DNA of 64,000 nt from Saprospiraceae bacterium UBA1994 (GCA_002335865.1 DDCY01000006.1:1-64000); one strand, 5' to 3'; shown: positions 1 through 10,855, counted from the first letter of the stretch. Numbers and translations: made by a program. Notes: generated by a model not told the origin, from the sequence alone.

Positions 1-3000
1 CTTTCAGGGATGGAGTTTTTAAATTTTGATGTTTGGACGGCAGCTGATCCAGCTGCGACTTTCTTACAAGTAAGTCCTATAAATAATGCTTCTGGTACTG
101 CTGAGTTTCTAGTAGATGTACCATATGAATCTGGAGAATGGACTTCTGTTTCTCTACCTAAATCAGATTTTGTTGGTATGGTTTGGGATGGGGTGTTCCA
201 AATGAAATTTGCAGCTAATGGCGCAAATAGTGTCAATCCAGTAGACATTTATTTAGATAATATTTACTTTTCGCTATCGGACCCAAGTTGTCCTCCAGCC
301 ACGGCACCTACCACAAATGCACCAGAGCCTACCTGCCCTGAAGAAAATGTAGCATCTGTTTATGGTGATGCCTACGATTCTAGTATTGCTATCAATTACG
401 ATCCAAACTGGGGTCAGTCTGGTCATACCTTAGTAGATCCTGCGTATGATCCTGGTACAGGAGATGTTGTTTTAGCTTACCCTAATTATAATTATCAAGG
501 AACAGAATTACTCTACAGTAATAGTTCGGATTATGATTATTTATATTTTGATGTTTGGACTGCGGCTGATCCAGCTGAGACATGCTTACAAGTAACTGCT
601 ATAGAAGATCCTAATGGAGAATATCTTGTTGACGTGCCATATGTTTCTGGAGAATGGACAAATGTGGTGTTAGCAAAAAGTGATTTTATTGGCATGACTT
701 GGGATAATATTTATCAATTAAAGTTCGCTTCCAATTGTGAGGGAAGTACTGTGCCAGTAGATTTGTATTTAGATAACATATTTTTCTCTACTTGTGCACC
801 TGCTGTAGTTACAGCTCCTACCGATAATGCACCAGATCCGGAATGTCCTGAGTCAGATGTAGTTTCTATATATGGTGACTACTACTCTACTAACATTGCG
901 ACCAACTACGATCCAAACTGGGGTCAGTCTGGTCATACCTTAGTAGATCCTGCGTATGATCCTGGTACAGGAGATGTTGTTTTAGCTTATCCTAATTTTA
1001 ATTATCAAGGAACAGAATTAAATACTACTGACCTTTCAGACAAGGAGTTTTTAAATTTTGATGTTTGGACGGCAGCTGATCCAGCGGCGACTTTCTTACA
1101 AGTAAGTCCTATAAACAATGCCTCTGGTACTGGTGAGTATTTAGTAGATGTACCATATGAATCTGGAGAATGGACTACTATTTCTCTGCCTAAATCAGAC
1201 TTCGTTGGTATGACTTGGGATGGAGTATTCCAAATGAAATTTGCAGCTAATGGTGCAAATAGTGTCAATCCAGTAGATATATACTTAGATAATATATATT
1301 TCTCTGGAAACTGCGAAGCTGAACCATGTTCACTTACATCTGGAGAATGTGTATCCTGTCAGACATGTGAAGAATCTATAGATATTGATTTATCTTCTGG
1401 AGATGAATTTAATGATGCTGCCCAGTTTGGTGAAGGTTTCTGTTGTTACCAACCAATTGCAGCACCTACTTATTCAAATGGTATGGGTACATATACTCTT
1501 CCAGCCGGAGCTATCAATGCGTTTGCATCAGGTGGAGTAAATAATTTGGCTTTACCAGGCTTTATCAATGATGTATGCCTTACTGCAGATATCAATGTAA
1601 TCTCAGGTAGTTATCCATTCTTGTTAGAAGTAAGAATAGAAGATGGATCTGGAGCACCAGGAAATGGTGGAAGGGCATTGGTATATGACGTGATGGTAGA
1701 CGGTCCAGGCATTTGTTCTGTAGGAGGAAGTCAAGCTGACGGAACAGCTGTAAATGGATTTGCTTTCACTCCAGGACGTGATTACGGAGTTGTATTTGCT
1801 TTAGCTGATTTCTCTGGCAACCCAGTTGCGGAAGAGATCGTAGTTGAGATTTCAAATGCTAGCTTTAGTGTATGTGCTGCTGATGATGAGAGACCTGAGC
1901 TAGAATGTCCAAACTCTGAGGAGTTATTAGTGAATGGTGATTTCTCTGATATAACGACACCAAGTTCATTTCCGACAAACGCAGTATTTGCAAATTGGGG
2001 AACATTTGGGTTTGCCTTTGAAGATGCCTTTACATATGCTCAGACTGCAAAAGTATTTGGATTTATATCTGGATTACAACAAGATGTTGATGTTATTTCA
2101 GGAGAATGGCTATGTATGGACGCAGATGCAATTACTTTATCATTCGATCAAATAAATGCATCTGCTTGGGGTGAAGTTAAGATAGAATTTTATGATGCTA
2201 GTGGAAACATAATAAACGGTCCATTTGGAACAGTTCTAGATGACTATAATTTAACTACCCCTGCTGTAGCAGATCAATGGGAAAATATTGGTGGATGTAT
2301 ACAGGCCCCAGAAAATGCAGTTACTGCAAGAGCTGTCCTTATATTTTTAAACTTTGAGAATCAACCAGGTGCAATGCTATGGGATAATGCTTCGTTAAGA
2401 AGAGTTAGTCCACAGGAATTTGACAATGTTGAAGCAGGTGAGTGTTCAGCTGATGTTGTGCTTAATAATCCAGTAGCAACAGATAATTGCGAAATAGATT
2501 CTTTTGTAAATGATTATAACAATACAGCAGATGCTAGTGATAATTATCCGGTTGGACAAACAGTTGTCACATATACAGCAATTGATCAAGAAGGTAATCA
2601 ATCAGTATGTTCTATTGTTGTAGAAGTATTAGATACAGAGGCGCCATCAATTACATGTCCAGATGATGTTACTCTAAGTAACGATAATGGTGTTTGTGGT
2701 GCTGTATTTGAATATGAAATTTTATCAAATGATAATTGTTCGGATGTCACACCTGTACAAACATCAGGTTTAGCTTCAGGAGCATTTTTCCCATTAGGAA
2801 CGACAGTTACTTCTTACGAAGTTACAGATGAAGCAGGTAATACTATTTCCTGTTCATTCAGCGTAACAGTAGAAGATACAGAGGCACCGACGATTACATG
2901 TCCTGCTGATGTTATATTAGAAAACGATTTAGGAGAATGTAGTGCAGTGTTTGAGTATGATGTTTTAGGAGATGATAACTGTTTAGATGTCACTTTCGAA

Positions 3001-6000
3001 CAAACATTAGGATTGGCTTCAGGAGAAGCATTTCCATTAGGAACGACGGTAAATACATATGTAGTTACAGATGGATCAGGTAATACCTCTTCTTGTTCAT
3101 TCAGCGTAACAGTAGAAGATACAGAGGCACCAGTTTTAACATGTCCTATATTCGATATCAATATAGCCTTAGATCCAGGAGATTGTGATCAGATAGTTGA
3201 CTTTATAGTAACAGCAACTGATAACTGTAGTTTATTAGCAGATTCACTAGGTAATGTAATAATACAGACAGCAGGATTACCTTCAGGTTCAGTATTTGAG
3301 CGTGGAACAACGACTAATACATTTGAGGTTAGTGATCCTTCAGGGAATGTATCTACATGTTCATTTGATGTAGTTGTGTTAGAATACCAAGATCCTATAG
3401 GAGCGTTAGTATGTAATAATAATGTGAATATATCTCTAGATCAAAATTGTGAAGCATTTATTGGTGCTGATCTAATGTTAGAGGGAGGACCTTACGGATG
3501 TTATGATGACTATATTGTAGAGATTGACGGATTAGAAGGTCAGACAGTAACAAGTTCAGGAACATATATAGTAACAGTAACAGATCCAGATACTGGAAAT
3601 AGCTGTTGGAATACAATTGTTGTAGAAGATAACTTTAGTCCTACACTTGAGTGTACAAGCTGTCCACCAGGATCAACAAGTTTTATTGATCTTCCATTTA
3701 CAGGAACGTTGAATGCTGATAGCCCAATGTTTAATAGACCCAATGGTAATCCAGCTAACTGTAATCCATCGTTTGCAACTGTTGCATATCAAACACACGA
3801 GTTCTTGATAGTTACAGGAGCGGATAGTGATTTTGAGGTGGTAAGTTTCATTGCCCCAAGTGGCGCTACGGTAGATTCTTACCTAGCATTATATGAGACG
3901 AGTTTCGATCCTACATTACCATGTGAGAACCTAGTTGCGACAAACGATGATGGTGGAGCTGGTTTATTAAGCCAATTTGATGTTGACTTACAAGGAGGAA
4001 CGCAGTATATACTTGTAGTAACAACATTTAATAATAATGGAAATGATTATGGTGATTATGTTGTAGAATTAATCACTGATGCTCAACTAATAGATGCTCC
4101 ATTAGAATGTCTATTTACATGTTTCCAAGAAGAGGGTATTCTTAATGGAGTAATAGAAGTTCCATCGCCAGTAGGAATGGATAACTGTGATGGTGAAGTA
4201 CCTACGTATTACAGTGATGAAGTTACAGATGGAGAAATATGTGGTAGTAAGGTAATTACTAGAACATTTAGTATACTAGCAGAAGACGGATCAGTATTGT
4301 CAAGTTGTGTAGCAGAATATCAATTACTACCTGCAACATTCAGTCAGTTTGTAACTCCACCGGCTATAATATCTCTACCATGTGGTACAGGTACTAGTCC
4401 AGAGGAAATCGAAGCTTATTTTGATGATCCATCTACAAATGACATTACTAACTGTATCGTAGATGTAGTTGAGAAAAATGAAGGAACGCAGTACGCATAC
4501 CTTACTTATCCAGCTATCGGATGTGACGGTAACGAATACCTACAGGCAGTAGAATACGGCATGTGTGGATTCTATACTACATATACAGATCAGGTAGTAC
4601 CTACATGTGGAACTGATTGTGGAAGTAGTAATGTAAAAGTGATAAGAACATGGTCAGTACTTGACTGGTGTAATCCTACAGCTGATCCGTTGACTTATGT
4701 ACAAGTAATAGAGTCAGCAGATACAGAAGCACCTCAAGTTGAGGCAGAAGGCTTTAGTGTAAGTGTAAACCCATGGAACTGTCAAGCAGATTTCTCATTG
4801 CCAGCGCCAACATTACTAAAGGATTCATGTACTGAAGATGTATCTTATACAGTAAGTGGACCTGCAGGAACAACATTGTTAGCACCTAATACATCAGCAA
4901 ATTCAAGTGATTTCTGGATAGTATTTGGAGCACCACAAGGAGTTAACGTATTTACATATACAGCAAGTGACTGTTGTGGAAACACTGCAAACGCTGAGAT
5001 AGAAGTAAGTGTATTCGATGCTACACCACCAGTACCAGTAGCAACAGCGAATGTCATAGTTAACTTAACAACAAATGGTACACCAGATGAGAACGGAAAT
5101 GCAAGTGGAGAAGCAAAAGTATTTGTTAGCTCAATAAATAACGGTTCTTATGACGGATGTAGTAGTTCAGTGAAGGTTGAAATCGCAAGAGAAGACGATG
5201 CGTGTGATGTAAGCGGAAACGATACATTCAATGCAGATGGTCACCCAAGTGATGGATCACCAAATCCAAACGCAAGTAACTATGATCCAGATGGAGGAAG
5301 TTACGTTTCATTCTGTTGTGCAGATATCGATCAGGTAGATGAGGTAACAGGAGTAGAGTTCGGATTAGTGTCAGTAAGAATGAGAGTATTCGATGATGGT
5401 AACAATACAGGCTTCTACGGAGATTTCGTTGATATGAACGGAGACGGCGATGTACTTGATGCAGGTGAATATGACAACTACAACGAAACATGGGTAACTG
5501 TGAGAGTTGAAGGTAGAAGTGCTTCATCTATTGTGTGCCCTCCAGATGTAACACTTAATTGTGATATGGATTATACGGATGAAAATATGATTGGTTCCGC
5601 TTCATTGTATAATATATGTGAAAATGAAGCGATTTCTGTAAGTTTTACACCTCAACTCAATGCATGTGGTGAGGGTTTTGTAATAGCTACTTATAGTATA
5701 GAAGGATCTTCTCCAGCTAATTCATGTAGCCAGAGGATTACGATGGAAAACCAAGACGATGCATTTGATCCAAGTGGAATCAGATTTCCAAGAAACTTGC
5801 CTACAAGTCCTACAGGACAGATATCATGTACCGAAGATATTACGTATGATGCACCAACTTGGACAGCAGGGCCTTGTGATTTCATAGGGTATACAGAAGA
5901 TGTAGATACATTCTTTATTGAAAACGGATCAGGTGGTAATAATGCATGTTTCAGAATTTTAAGAAGATTTACAGTAATTGACTGGTGTGTATATGATGAG

Positions 6001-8121
6001 ACAAATGGAGAAGACGGATTATACATTGGATCACAAACGATCAAGATAACTGATAACGAGGCACCATTACTTATGGACTGTGAGCCTTCAATATATGATG
6101 TAGATGCTGACTGTGTACGTGCAAGTACAGTATTGACTAATACGGCAGAAGACAATGGAGATTGTGCAAGTGATTGGTTGAAGTGGCAAGTATTCGTTGA
6201 TACATGGGCTGATGGTGTAGTAGATTATGAGTATAGCTCATTCCTACCATCAAACGATTCAAATATCAACAACGATACGAACGGAAACGGGATCAACGAC
6301 AGATACTTAGCTCCAACATCAAGTGGAGAAGAAGTAGCAGTTGACGTAACGGAAGTATTTGAGTCAAGCATGACTAATCATGTAGTAACTTGGAAGGTAA
6401 CAGACGGCTGTGGAAACGTATCATCATGCACGACTACATTTATGGTAGTTGATCAGAAAGCACCCACACCATATTGTATAAATGTATATACTGCACTCAT
6501 GGCAGATCCTGATGGTGACGGACCTCTTTCACCGATGGTAGAGTTATGGGCTAAAGATTTTGACAAAGGAGCTTTTGATAATTGTACAGAACAAGAAGAT
6601 TTACTATTTACATTTGGTGATTCATTTCCTGTATTGGAATTGTTAAATGAAGCACACTACTTTAAAGGTGAAGGTCAGTTGGCTACAGAAGCTGAATATC
6701 TTGCAGGTAATGCCCAATACTGGGATCCAGTAGAGCAGACGGCAGGAATGGTATTCGATTGTGATGATAGACCTTCGGTTAATATTGAAATCAGAGTTAC
6801 TGATGCGAAAGGAAATTCAGATACATGTCTCATATTCTTAGGAATTATTGACAACCAAGATGGATGTGATAATGCAGGTTCAAAAGCTGATATCGCAGGT
6901 AACATATCTACATCTACGGGAGAATTTGTTCAAGGAACTGAAGTGAGACTAGGAGCATTATTGCCAGAGTATCCCCGGTCTACTGAAGTTGTAGATGGAA
7001 CATTCGCATTTTCTGACAATGATCTATTTATAGATTACGATGTTACAGCGGCACTCAATGATAATCCAACTAACGGTGTGAGTACATTAGATTTAGTTCT
7101 TATCCAAAGACATATAGTTGGTCTTTCGGAACTAGATTCTCCATATAAAGTGATAGCTGCTGATATATCTAACGATGAGAAACTTTCTGCACTAGATATT
7201 ATAGAACTAAGAAAAGTAATCTTAGGTGTTCAAGATGAATTTAACTCTGTAGATAGTTGGAGATTTGTTGATGCGGCCCAGGAGTTCGCAGATGTTTTGA
7301 GTCCATGGCCAGTGGACTACTCTGTTGATATAGATAACTTAGAATCAAATATCAATTCTGCGAATATGGTAGCTGTGAAGATGGGAGATGTAAATGATAC
7401 ATATACATCATTTACTAATCAATCAACTGACGTTAGATCTGGAAACTCAGTATCTCTAAGCGTAGTAGATGCTGAGCTAGTATCGAATACAGTAGGAATA
7501 ATCGAAATCACTAATGATGAGAAAGTAACTACTCAAGGTTTACAGATGTCTATCGAATTTAACAAAGTGTCACCTATAACAATAGAATCTTCATTAGCAG
7601 GATTTGGCGATGTTAACTATAGTATCAATGGTAACCTAGTTACTATCAGTTGGAGTGCTAATACGTTAAAGACAGTTGATGCTGGACAAGTTTTATTTAC
7701 TATTATATGCAATGTTGAATCTAATATTGCTATCAGTGATGTGATCACTATTTCTGACAGAAAACTTAGATCAGAAGTATACTTAGGAGAATCACATGAT
7801 ATTAATAATGTAGAACTTGTAGTTAGAGATGGTAATGGATTAGAAGTAGAATTTAAGTCAAAAGTACTATTACAGAATGAACCAAATCCATTTACTAATG
7901 AAACCACCATTTCATATTTCTTAAATAATATGGAGACATCAGCTACTATCAAAGTAATGGATGTAATGGGGAAGGTAGTTTATTCTCAATCAGTTAATAC
8001 TAATAAAGGCTGGAATACTCATTCAATATCACAATCTGATTTAGCAGCAAGTGGAGTATACTACTATCAATTAGATGCAGGAAATTTCAGTGAAATAAAA
8101 AGTATGATACTAGTTAAGTAG
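1..8121 (+). CDS. Giant T9SS-exported multidomain surface protein (5' end outside window)
   Basis: The frame is open through base 1 (codons before the ATG at 10 match the internal repeat), so the visible 2703 codons are only the C-terminal part and the ATG at 10 is not the real start. Numbering from that ATG: three beta-sandwich modules with the pattern DVWTAADPA...YLDNIYF (about 1-92, 109-278, 279-436) resemble the carbohydrate-binding modules attached to GH16-type enzymes. A second CBM-like module starts with LVNGDFSD near 640. HYR-type immunoglobulin repeats run about 810-1130 (DTEAP...TCP every 81 residues), followed by a pre-peptidase-C-like domain near 1225-1360 and many Cys-rich Ig-like segments. 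A dockerin-like pair of EF-hand loops lies at about 2342-2415, and a T9SS type A sorting domain at 2620-2703 (NEPNPF, then GVYYYQL). Inferred role: secreted, surface-anchored glycan-binding adhesin. No catalytic domain is visible. A hairpin terminator follows the stop. Confidence 0.9.
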   Translation, partial: LSGMEFLNFDVWTAADPAATFLQVSPINNASGTAEFLVDVPYESGEWTSVSLPKSDFVGMVWDGVFQMKFAANGANSVNPVDIYLDNIYFSLSDPSCPPATAPTTNAPEPTCPEENVASVYGDAYDSSIAINYDPNWGQSGHTLVDPAYDPGTGDVVLAYPNYNYQGTELLYSNSSDYDYLYFDVWTAADPAETCLQVTAIEDPNGEYLVDVPYVSGEWTNVVLAKSDFIGMTWDNIYQLKFASNCEGSTVPVDLYLDNIFFSTCAPAVVTAPTDNAPDPECPESDVVSIYGDYYSTNIATNYDPNWGQSGHTLVDPAYDPGTGDVVLAYPNFNYQGTELNTTDLSDKEFLNFDVWTAADPAATFLQVSPINNASGTGEYLVDVPYESGEWTTISLPKSDFVGMTWDGVFQMKFAANGANSVNPVDIYLDNIYFSGNCEAEPCSLTSGECVSCQTCEESIDIDLSSGDEFNDAAQFGEGFCCYQPIAAPTYSNGMGTYTLPAGAINAFASGGVNNLALPGFINDVCLTADINVISGSYPFLLEVRIEDGSGAPGNGGRALVYDVMVDGPGICSVGGSQADGTAVNGFAFTPGRDYGVVFALADFSGNPVAEEIVVEISNASFSVCAADDERPELECPNSEELLVNGDFSDITTPSSFPTNAVFANWGTFGFAFEDAFTYAQTAKVFGFISGLQQDVDVISGEWLCMDADAITLSFDQINASAWGEVKIEFYDASGNIINGPFGTVLDDYNLTTPAVADQWENIGGCIQAPENAVTARAVLIFLNFENQPGAMLWDNASLRRVSPQEFDNVEAGECSADVVLNNPVATDNCEIDSFVNDYNNTADASDNYPVGQTVVTYTAIDQEGNQSVCSIVVEVLDTEAPSITCPDDVTLSNDNGVCGAVFEYEILSNDNCSDVTPVQTSGLASGAFFPLGTTVTSYEVTDEAGNTISCSFSVTVEDTEAPTITCPADVILENDLGECSAVFEYDVLGDDNCLDVTFEQTLGLASGEAFPLGTTVNTYVVTDGSGNTSSCSFSVTVEDTEAPVLTCPIFDINIALDPGDCDQIVDFIVTATDNCSLLADSLGNVIIQTAGLPSGSVFERGTTTNTFEVSDPSGNVSTCSFDVVVLEYQDPIGALVCNNNVNISLDQNCEAFIGADLMLEGGPYGCYDDYIVEIDGLEGQTVTSSGTYIVTVTDPDTGNSCWNTIVVEDNFSPTLECTSCPPGSTSFIDLPFTGTLNADSPMFNRPNGNPANCNPSFATVAYQTHEFLIVTGADSDFEVVSFIAPSGATVDSYLALYETSFDPTLPCENLVATNDDGGAGLLSQFDVDLQGGTQYILVVTTFNNNGNDYGDYVVELITDAQLIDAPLECLFTCFQEEGILNGVIEVPSPVGMDNCDGEVPTYYSDEVTDGEICGSKVITRTFSILAEDGSVLSSCVAEYQLLPATFSQFVTPPAIISLPCGTGTSPEEIEAYFDDPSTNDITNCIVDVVEKNEGTQYAYLTYPAIGCDGNEYLQAVEYGMCGFYTTYTDQVVPTCGTDCGSSNVKVIRTWSVLDWCNPTADPLTYVQVIESADTEAPQVEAEGFSVSVNPWNCQADFSLPAPTLLKDSCTEDVSYTVSGPAGTTLLAPNTSANSSDFWIVFGAPQGVNVFTYTASDCCGNTANAEIEVSVFDATPPVPVATANVIVNLTTNGTPDENGNASGEAKVFVSSINNGSYDGCSSSVKVEIAREDDACDVSGNDTFNADGHPSDGSPNPNASNYDPDGGSYVSFCCADIDQVDEVTGVEFGLVSVRMRVFDDGNNTGFYGDFVDMNGDGDVLDAGEYDNYNETWVTVRVEGRSASSIVCPPDVTLNCDMDYTDENMIGSASLYNICENEAISVSFTPQLNACGEGFVIATYSIEGSSPANSCSQRITMENQDDAFDPSGIRFPRNLPTSPTGQISCTEDITYDAPTWTAGPCDFIGYTEDVDTFFIENGSGGNNACFRILRRFTVIDWCVYDETNGEDGLYIGSQTIKITDNEAPLLMDCEPSIYDVDADCVRASTVLTNTAEDNGDCASDWLKWQVFVDTWADGVVDYEYSSFLPSNDSNINNDTNGNGINDRYLAPTSSGEEVAVDVTEVFESSMTNHVVTWKVTDGCGNVSSCTTTFMVVDQKAPTPYCINVYTALMADPDGDGPLSPMVELWAKDFDKGAFDNCTEQEDLLFTFGDSFPVLELLNEAHYFKGEGQLATEAEYLAGNAQYWDPVEQTAGMVFDCDDRPSVNIEIRVTDAKGNSDTCLIFLGIIDNQDGCDNAGSKADIAGNISTSTGEFVQGTEVRLGALLPEYPRSTEVVDGTFAFSDNDLFIDYDVTAALNDNPTNGVSTLDLVLIQRHIVGLSELDSPYKVIAADISNDEKLSALDIIELRKVILGVQDEFNSVDSWRFVDAAQEFADVLSPWPVDYSVDIDNLESNINSANMVAVKMGDVNDTYTSFTNQSTDVRSGNSVSLSVVDAELVSNTVGIIEITNDEKVTTQGLQMSIEFNKVSPITIESSLAGFGDVNYSINGNLVTISWSANTLKTVDAGQVLFTIICNVESNIAISDVITISDRKLRSEVYLGESHDINNVELVVRDGNGLEVEFKSKVLLQNEPNPFTNETTISYFLNNMETSATIKVMDVMGKVVYSQSVNTNKGWNTHSISQSDLAASGVYYYQLDAGNFSEIKSMILVK
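334..1314 (+). repeat. Tandem 510-bp CBM-like coding repeat
   Basis: Two in-frame units begin at codon TGC 334 and TGT 844, exactly 510 bp (170 codons) apart. The DNA around 401-480 and 911-990 is almost identical. Bases 1-292 are the end of an earlier unit that matches 1033-1314 closely. High nucleotide identity between neighbouring units points to recent duplication or gene conversion. Confidence 0.85.
2632..3117 (+). repeat. Two 243-bp HYR-domain coding repeats
   Basis: Units start with the codons for DTEAP at 2632, 2875 and 3118, each 243 bp apart (81 residues). The block tgttcattcagcgtaacagt is identical at 2851 and 3094. Each unit encodes an HYR (hyalin repeat) immunoglobulin-like domain with paired cysteines. 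Confidence 0.8.
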
Positions 8122-8144
8122 TATTGAAAATATGAAATAAGTAT

Positions 8145-8178
8145 AGGTGGATCTAGTTAATTCTGGGTCCACCTTTTC
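8145..8178 (+). terminator. Rho-independent terminator after giant surface protein gene
   Basis: An inverted repeat AGGTGGATC / GGGTCCACCT (one wobble or mismatch) with a loop of about 12 bases is followed by TTTTCTTT. It lies 24 bases after the stop of the giant gene. Confidence 0.6.
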
Positions 8179-8371
8179 TTTGGATCACTTTTAAAATTGA
8201 CGAATAGCAAAATATGATATTGGCACACAACTAATTTTTAACTCTAAGACTATTGAAGCTATAGCGAGTATTATTGTTAATGAGAATTATTTATAAGCTA
8301 TCAGTGAAATTTATATTTACGATTTAAATTGTTAATTATTATACCTTAGCATTATCAATTAACTAGTTCAA

Positions 8372-9109
8372 ATGAGATACTTTATTAAGTTACAATATGA
8401 TGGCTCAAATCATCACGGATGGCAATCTCAACCTACAGAAATTGCCACTATCCAAGGTGATATTGAAAAGGCATTTAGTAAGATTCTCAGAGAAAAAATA
8501 GAAGTAGTAGGTTGCGGTCGTACAGATACAGGAGTGCATGCAAGAGATTACTATATGCACATGGATCTAGATCATTTGGATTGGAAGCTTTTTGGTAGAG
8601 TCAATAGATTAGTGTCAGATAATATTGCTCTTTTAAATTTCAAAGCTGTCACAGATGCTGCACATGCTCGATTCGATGCTATTAGTCGATCTTACGAATA
8701 TCATATCCACTTTCAGAAGAATCCTTTTATTAATGGTAGGTCTTTTTTATTTCCCCACAAGAGCTATGATAGAAAGAAGATGAAAGAAGCTGTAGCAATG
8801 CTTACTGAATACACGCACTTTGATACTTTCTGTAAGTCCAATACTGATGTAATAGAAAAGGTCTGTGAGATCACTAGAAGTGAATGGGTGTTCAATGAAG
8901 ATGGTGCGGTCTATTACGTATCAGCGAATAGATTCCTGAGAGGCATGATTAGGTTGATCGTAGGTATGAGTCTGCAAGTAGCAAGAGGGCAAATGGAATT
9001 GGAATATGTCAAACAACAATTATCAAATCAAGATAGATTAGAGAAAGCTTTGAGTGCACCTGCACACGGATTGTATTTGTGTGATATTAAGTATCCGTTT
9101 ATAGATTAA
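8372..9109 (+). CDS. truA: tRNA pseudouridine synthase A
   Basis: TruA isomerises uridines 38-40 in the anticodon arm of tRNAs to pseudouridine. The 245-residue length is normal for the family. The catalytic Asp is D52 in the motif GRTDTGVHA, the N-terminus starts directly with the conserved MRYFIKLQYDG strand, and the late motif FLRGMIRLIVG is the usual RMVR-type RNA-binding segment. The start is fixed by this N-terminal strand. It is monocistronic: a terminator lies upstream (8145-8178) and a perfect 9-bp inverted repeat lies downstream (9224-9257) before the convergent glyA. Confidence 0.97.
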   Translation: MRYFIKLQYDGSNHHGWQSQPTEIATIQGDIEKAFSKILREKIEVVGCGRTDTGVHARDYYMHMDLDHLDWKLFGRVNRLVSDNIALLNFKAVTDAAHARFDAISRSYEYHIHFQKNPFINGRSFLFPHKSYDRKKMKEAVAMLTEYTHFDTFCKSNTDVIEKVCEITRSEWVFNEDGAVYYVSANRFLRGMIRLIVGMSLQVARGQMELEYVKQQLSNQDRLEKALSAPAHGLYLCDIKYPFID

Positions 9110-9223
9110 GGAGATTAAATTAGTCTTTTTTCGCACTGTTTCATTTCGAATAATTTTGAAATATAAAGTCACATTATCAAATGTAAGTAGTAAAAGAGCC
9201 TAATAGATTTCTAATTAGACAAT

Positions 9224-9257
9224 AAAAGCGAATCCCAACTTAGCCAGAATTCGCTTT
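9224..9257. terminator. Bidirectional terminator between truA and glyA
   Basis: A perfect stem AAAGCGAAT / ATTCGCTTT encloses a 16-base loop between convergent genes. The minus-strand reading ends in TTTTATT, which suits glyA; on the plus strand the tail is TTTCATT. Confidence 0.6.
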
Positions 9258-9368
9258 CATTAATGAAGTCTTCAGGAATGTGGTTAATTAAATCGAGTAT
9301 GGGAATATGTTTTTTCTTAATTGTGAATCTGGCTGACTTTCAATTTAGTTTTTATTCAAAAAAATAAT

Positions 9369-10652
9369 TTACGTTATCTCTGGATACAGAGGATAGTTTT
9401 CCATTTTTTTATTGATTTTAGATTTGATATCTGCTATGTAGCTATCATTGTCTAAGTGAGTAAGTACACTATCGATCCATTCAACTATTTCAACACAATC
9501 ACTTTCGTTCATTCCTCTACTAGTTATGGCAGAAGTACCGATTCTGATTCCTGAGGTTACGAATGGACTTCTACTATCGTACGGGACCATATTTTTGTTG
9601 ATTGTTATATCCGCTTTGATTAATGCGTTTTCGGCATCACGACCAGTTACGTCACCTTTAGATCTAAGGTCTATCAACATGAGGTGATTATCTGTTCCAC
9701 CTGATATTACTTTATATGACTTATCTACAAAAGTCTGAGCCATTACTTGAGCGTTCTTCATTACTTGCTCTCCGTATACTCTAAAATCATCAGAAAGTGC
9801 TTCTCCAAATGCAACTGCTTTGGCTGCAATGACATGCTCGAGCGGTCCACCTTGCATACCAGGAAATACACCACTATTTAGGATAGAAGACATCTTAATT
9901 GGTGTACCTTTTTTAGTAGTACGACCCCAAGGATTGACAAAGTCTTTTCCCATCATAATGATACCACCTCGAGGCCCTCTAAGTGTCTTGTGAGTAGTAG
10001 AACTAACAATATGGCAATGTGACATTGGATCATTTAATAGACCTTTCGCAATCATTCCTGCTGGGTGTGCAATATCAGCTAATAATAGCGCACCTACCTC
10101 ATCAGCTATAGCACGGAATCTTGCATAGTCCCAATCTCTAGAGTAAGCAGAAGCTCCACAAATGATTAATTTTGGTTTATGCTCTCTAGCTTGAGCTGCT
10201 ACCTTGTCCATATCTATCAATCCAGAATCTTCTTCTACACCATAGAATGCTGGGCGGTATACTTTTCCAGAGAAGTTAACAGGAGATCCGTGAGATAAGT
10301 GACCGCCATGAGATAAATTAAATCCTAAGATTGTATCTCCAGGTTGTAATACTGCTAAAAAGATCGCAGCATTAGCTTGAGCACCCGAGTGTGGTTGTAC
10401 ATTGGCATACTCTGCGCCGAACAATTCGCATAATCTTTCAATAGCTATCGATTCTATTTTATCTACCACTTCACATCCTCCATAGTATCTTTTTTTCGGG
10501 TAGCCTTCCGCGTATTTATTAGTAAGACAAGAACCTACTGCAGCCATTACTTGATAACTGGTAAAATTTTCGGAAGCGATGAGCTCTACTCCTTCTCTTT
10601 GTCTTTGTAATTCTTTGTTGATCAGATTGTTAATAATTGGATCTTTGATCAT
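9369..10652 (-). CDS. glyA: Serine hydroxymethyltransferase
   Basis: This PLP enzyme interconverts serine and glycine with tetrahydrofolate and supplies one-carbon units. The 427-residue length matches bacterial SHMT. The N-terminal GVELIASENFTS motif and the PLP-binding lysine K222 in SSTTHKTLRGPRGG are both present, as is LADIAHPAGM, which contains the PLP-contacting Asp and His. No other glycine or folate genes adjoin it. It is transcribed toward truA and is probably a single-gene unit, with the shared hairpin at 9224-9257 as its terminator. Confidence 0.98.
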   Translation of the reverse strand: MIKDPIINNLINKELQRQREGVELIASENFTSYQVMAAVGSCLTNKYAEGYPKKRYYGGCEVVDKIESIAIERLCELFGAEYANVQPHSGAQANAAIFLAVLQPGDTILGFNLSHGGHLSHGSPVNFSGKVYRPAFYGVEEDSGLIDMDKVAAQAREHKPKLIICGASAYSRDWDYARFRAIADEVGALLLADIAHPAGMIAKGLLNDPMSHCHIVSSTTHKTLRGPRGGIIMMGKDFVNPWGRTTKKGTPIKMSSILNSGVFPGMQGGPLEHVIAAKAVAFGEALSDDFRVYGEQVMKNAQVMAQTFVDKSYKVISGGTDNHLMLIDLRSKGDVTGRDAENALIKADITINKNMVPYDSRSPFVTSGIRIGTSAITSRGMNESDCVEIVEWIDSVLTHLDNDSYIADIKSKINKKMENYPLYPEIT

Positions 10653-10797
10653 GGCATATTATTATGGATTATAGATATTGGTGATGCCTATTTCATAGGC
10701 TCTGCAATGATATGACTTTACTATTTATATAGGTAATGTAATCTGTGTAAAGTAATAAGAAATAAATGAGAATTATAGGGGTAGGATTAATACAATT

Positions 10798-10824
10798 CAA
10801 AAGTAAGACCAAGGAGGTCTCACT
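10798..10824 (-). terminator. Terminator after HD-domain gene
   Basis: On the minus strand AGTGAGACC-tcctt-GGTCTTACT forms a 9-bp stem with one G-T pair and a 5-base loop, followed by TTTGAATT. It lies about 30 bases past the stop of the HD gene and upstream of glyA. Confidence 0.5.
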
Positions 10825-10855
10825 ATAAGATTGAAAAATCTATGTTTACTTCACT

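Noticed and set aside
5691..6155. 154-codon minus-strand frame inside the giant gene
   Set aside because: Antisense shadow of a strong coding frame; no signal peptide, domain or start context supports it. Other antisense frames in the giant gene and T9SS genes were dropped for the same reason.
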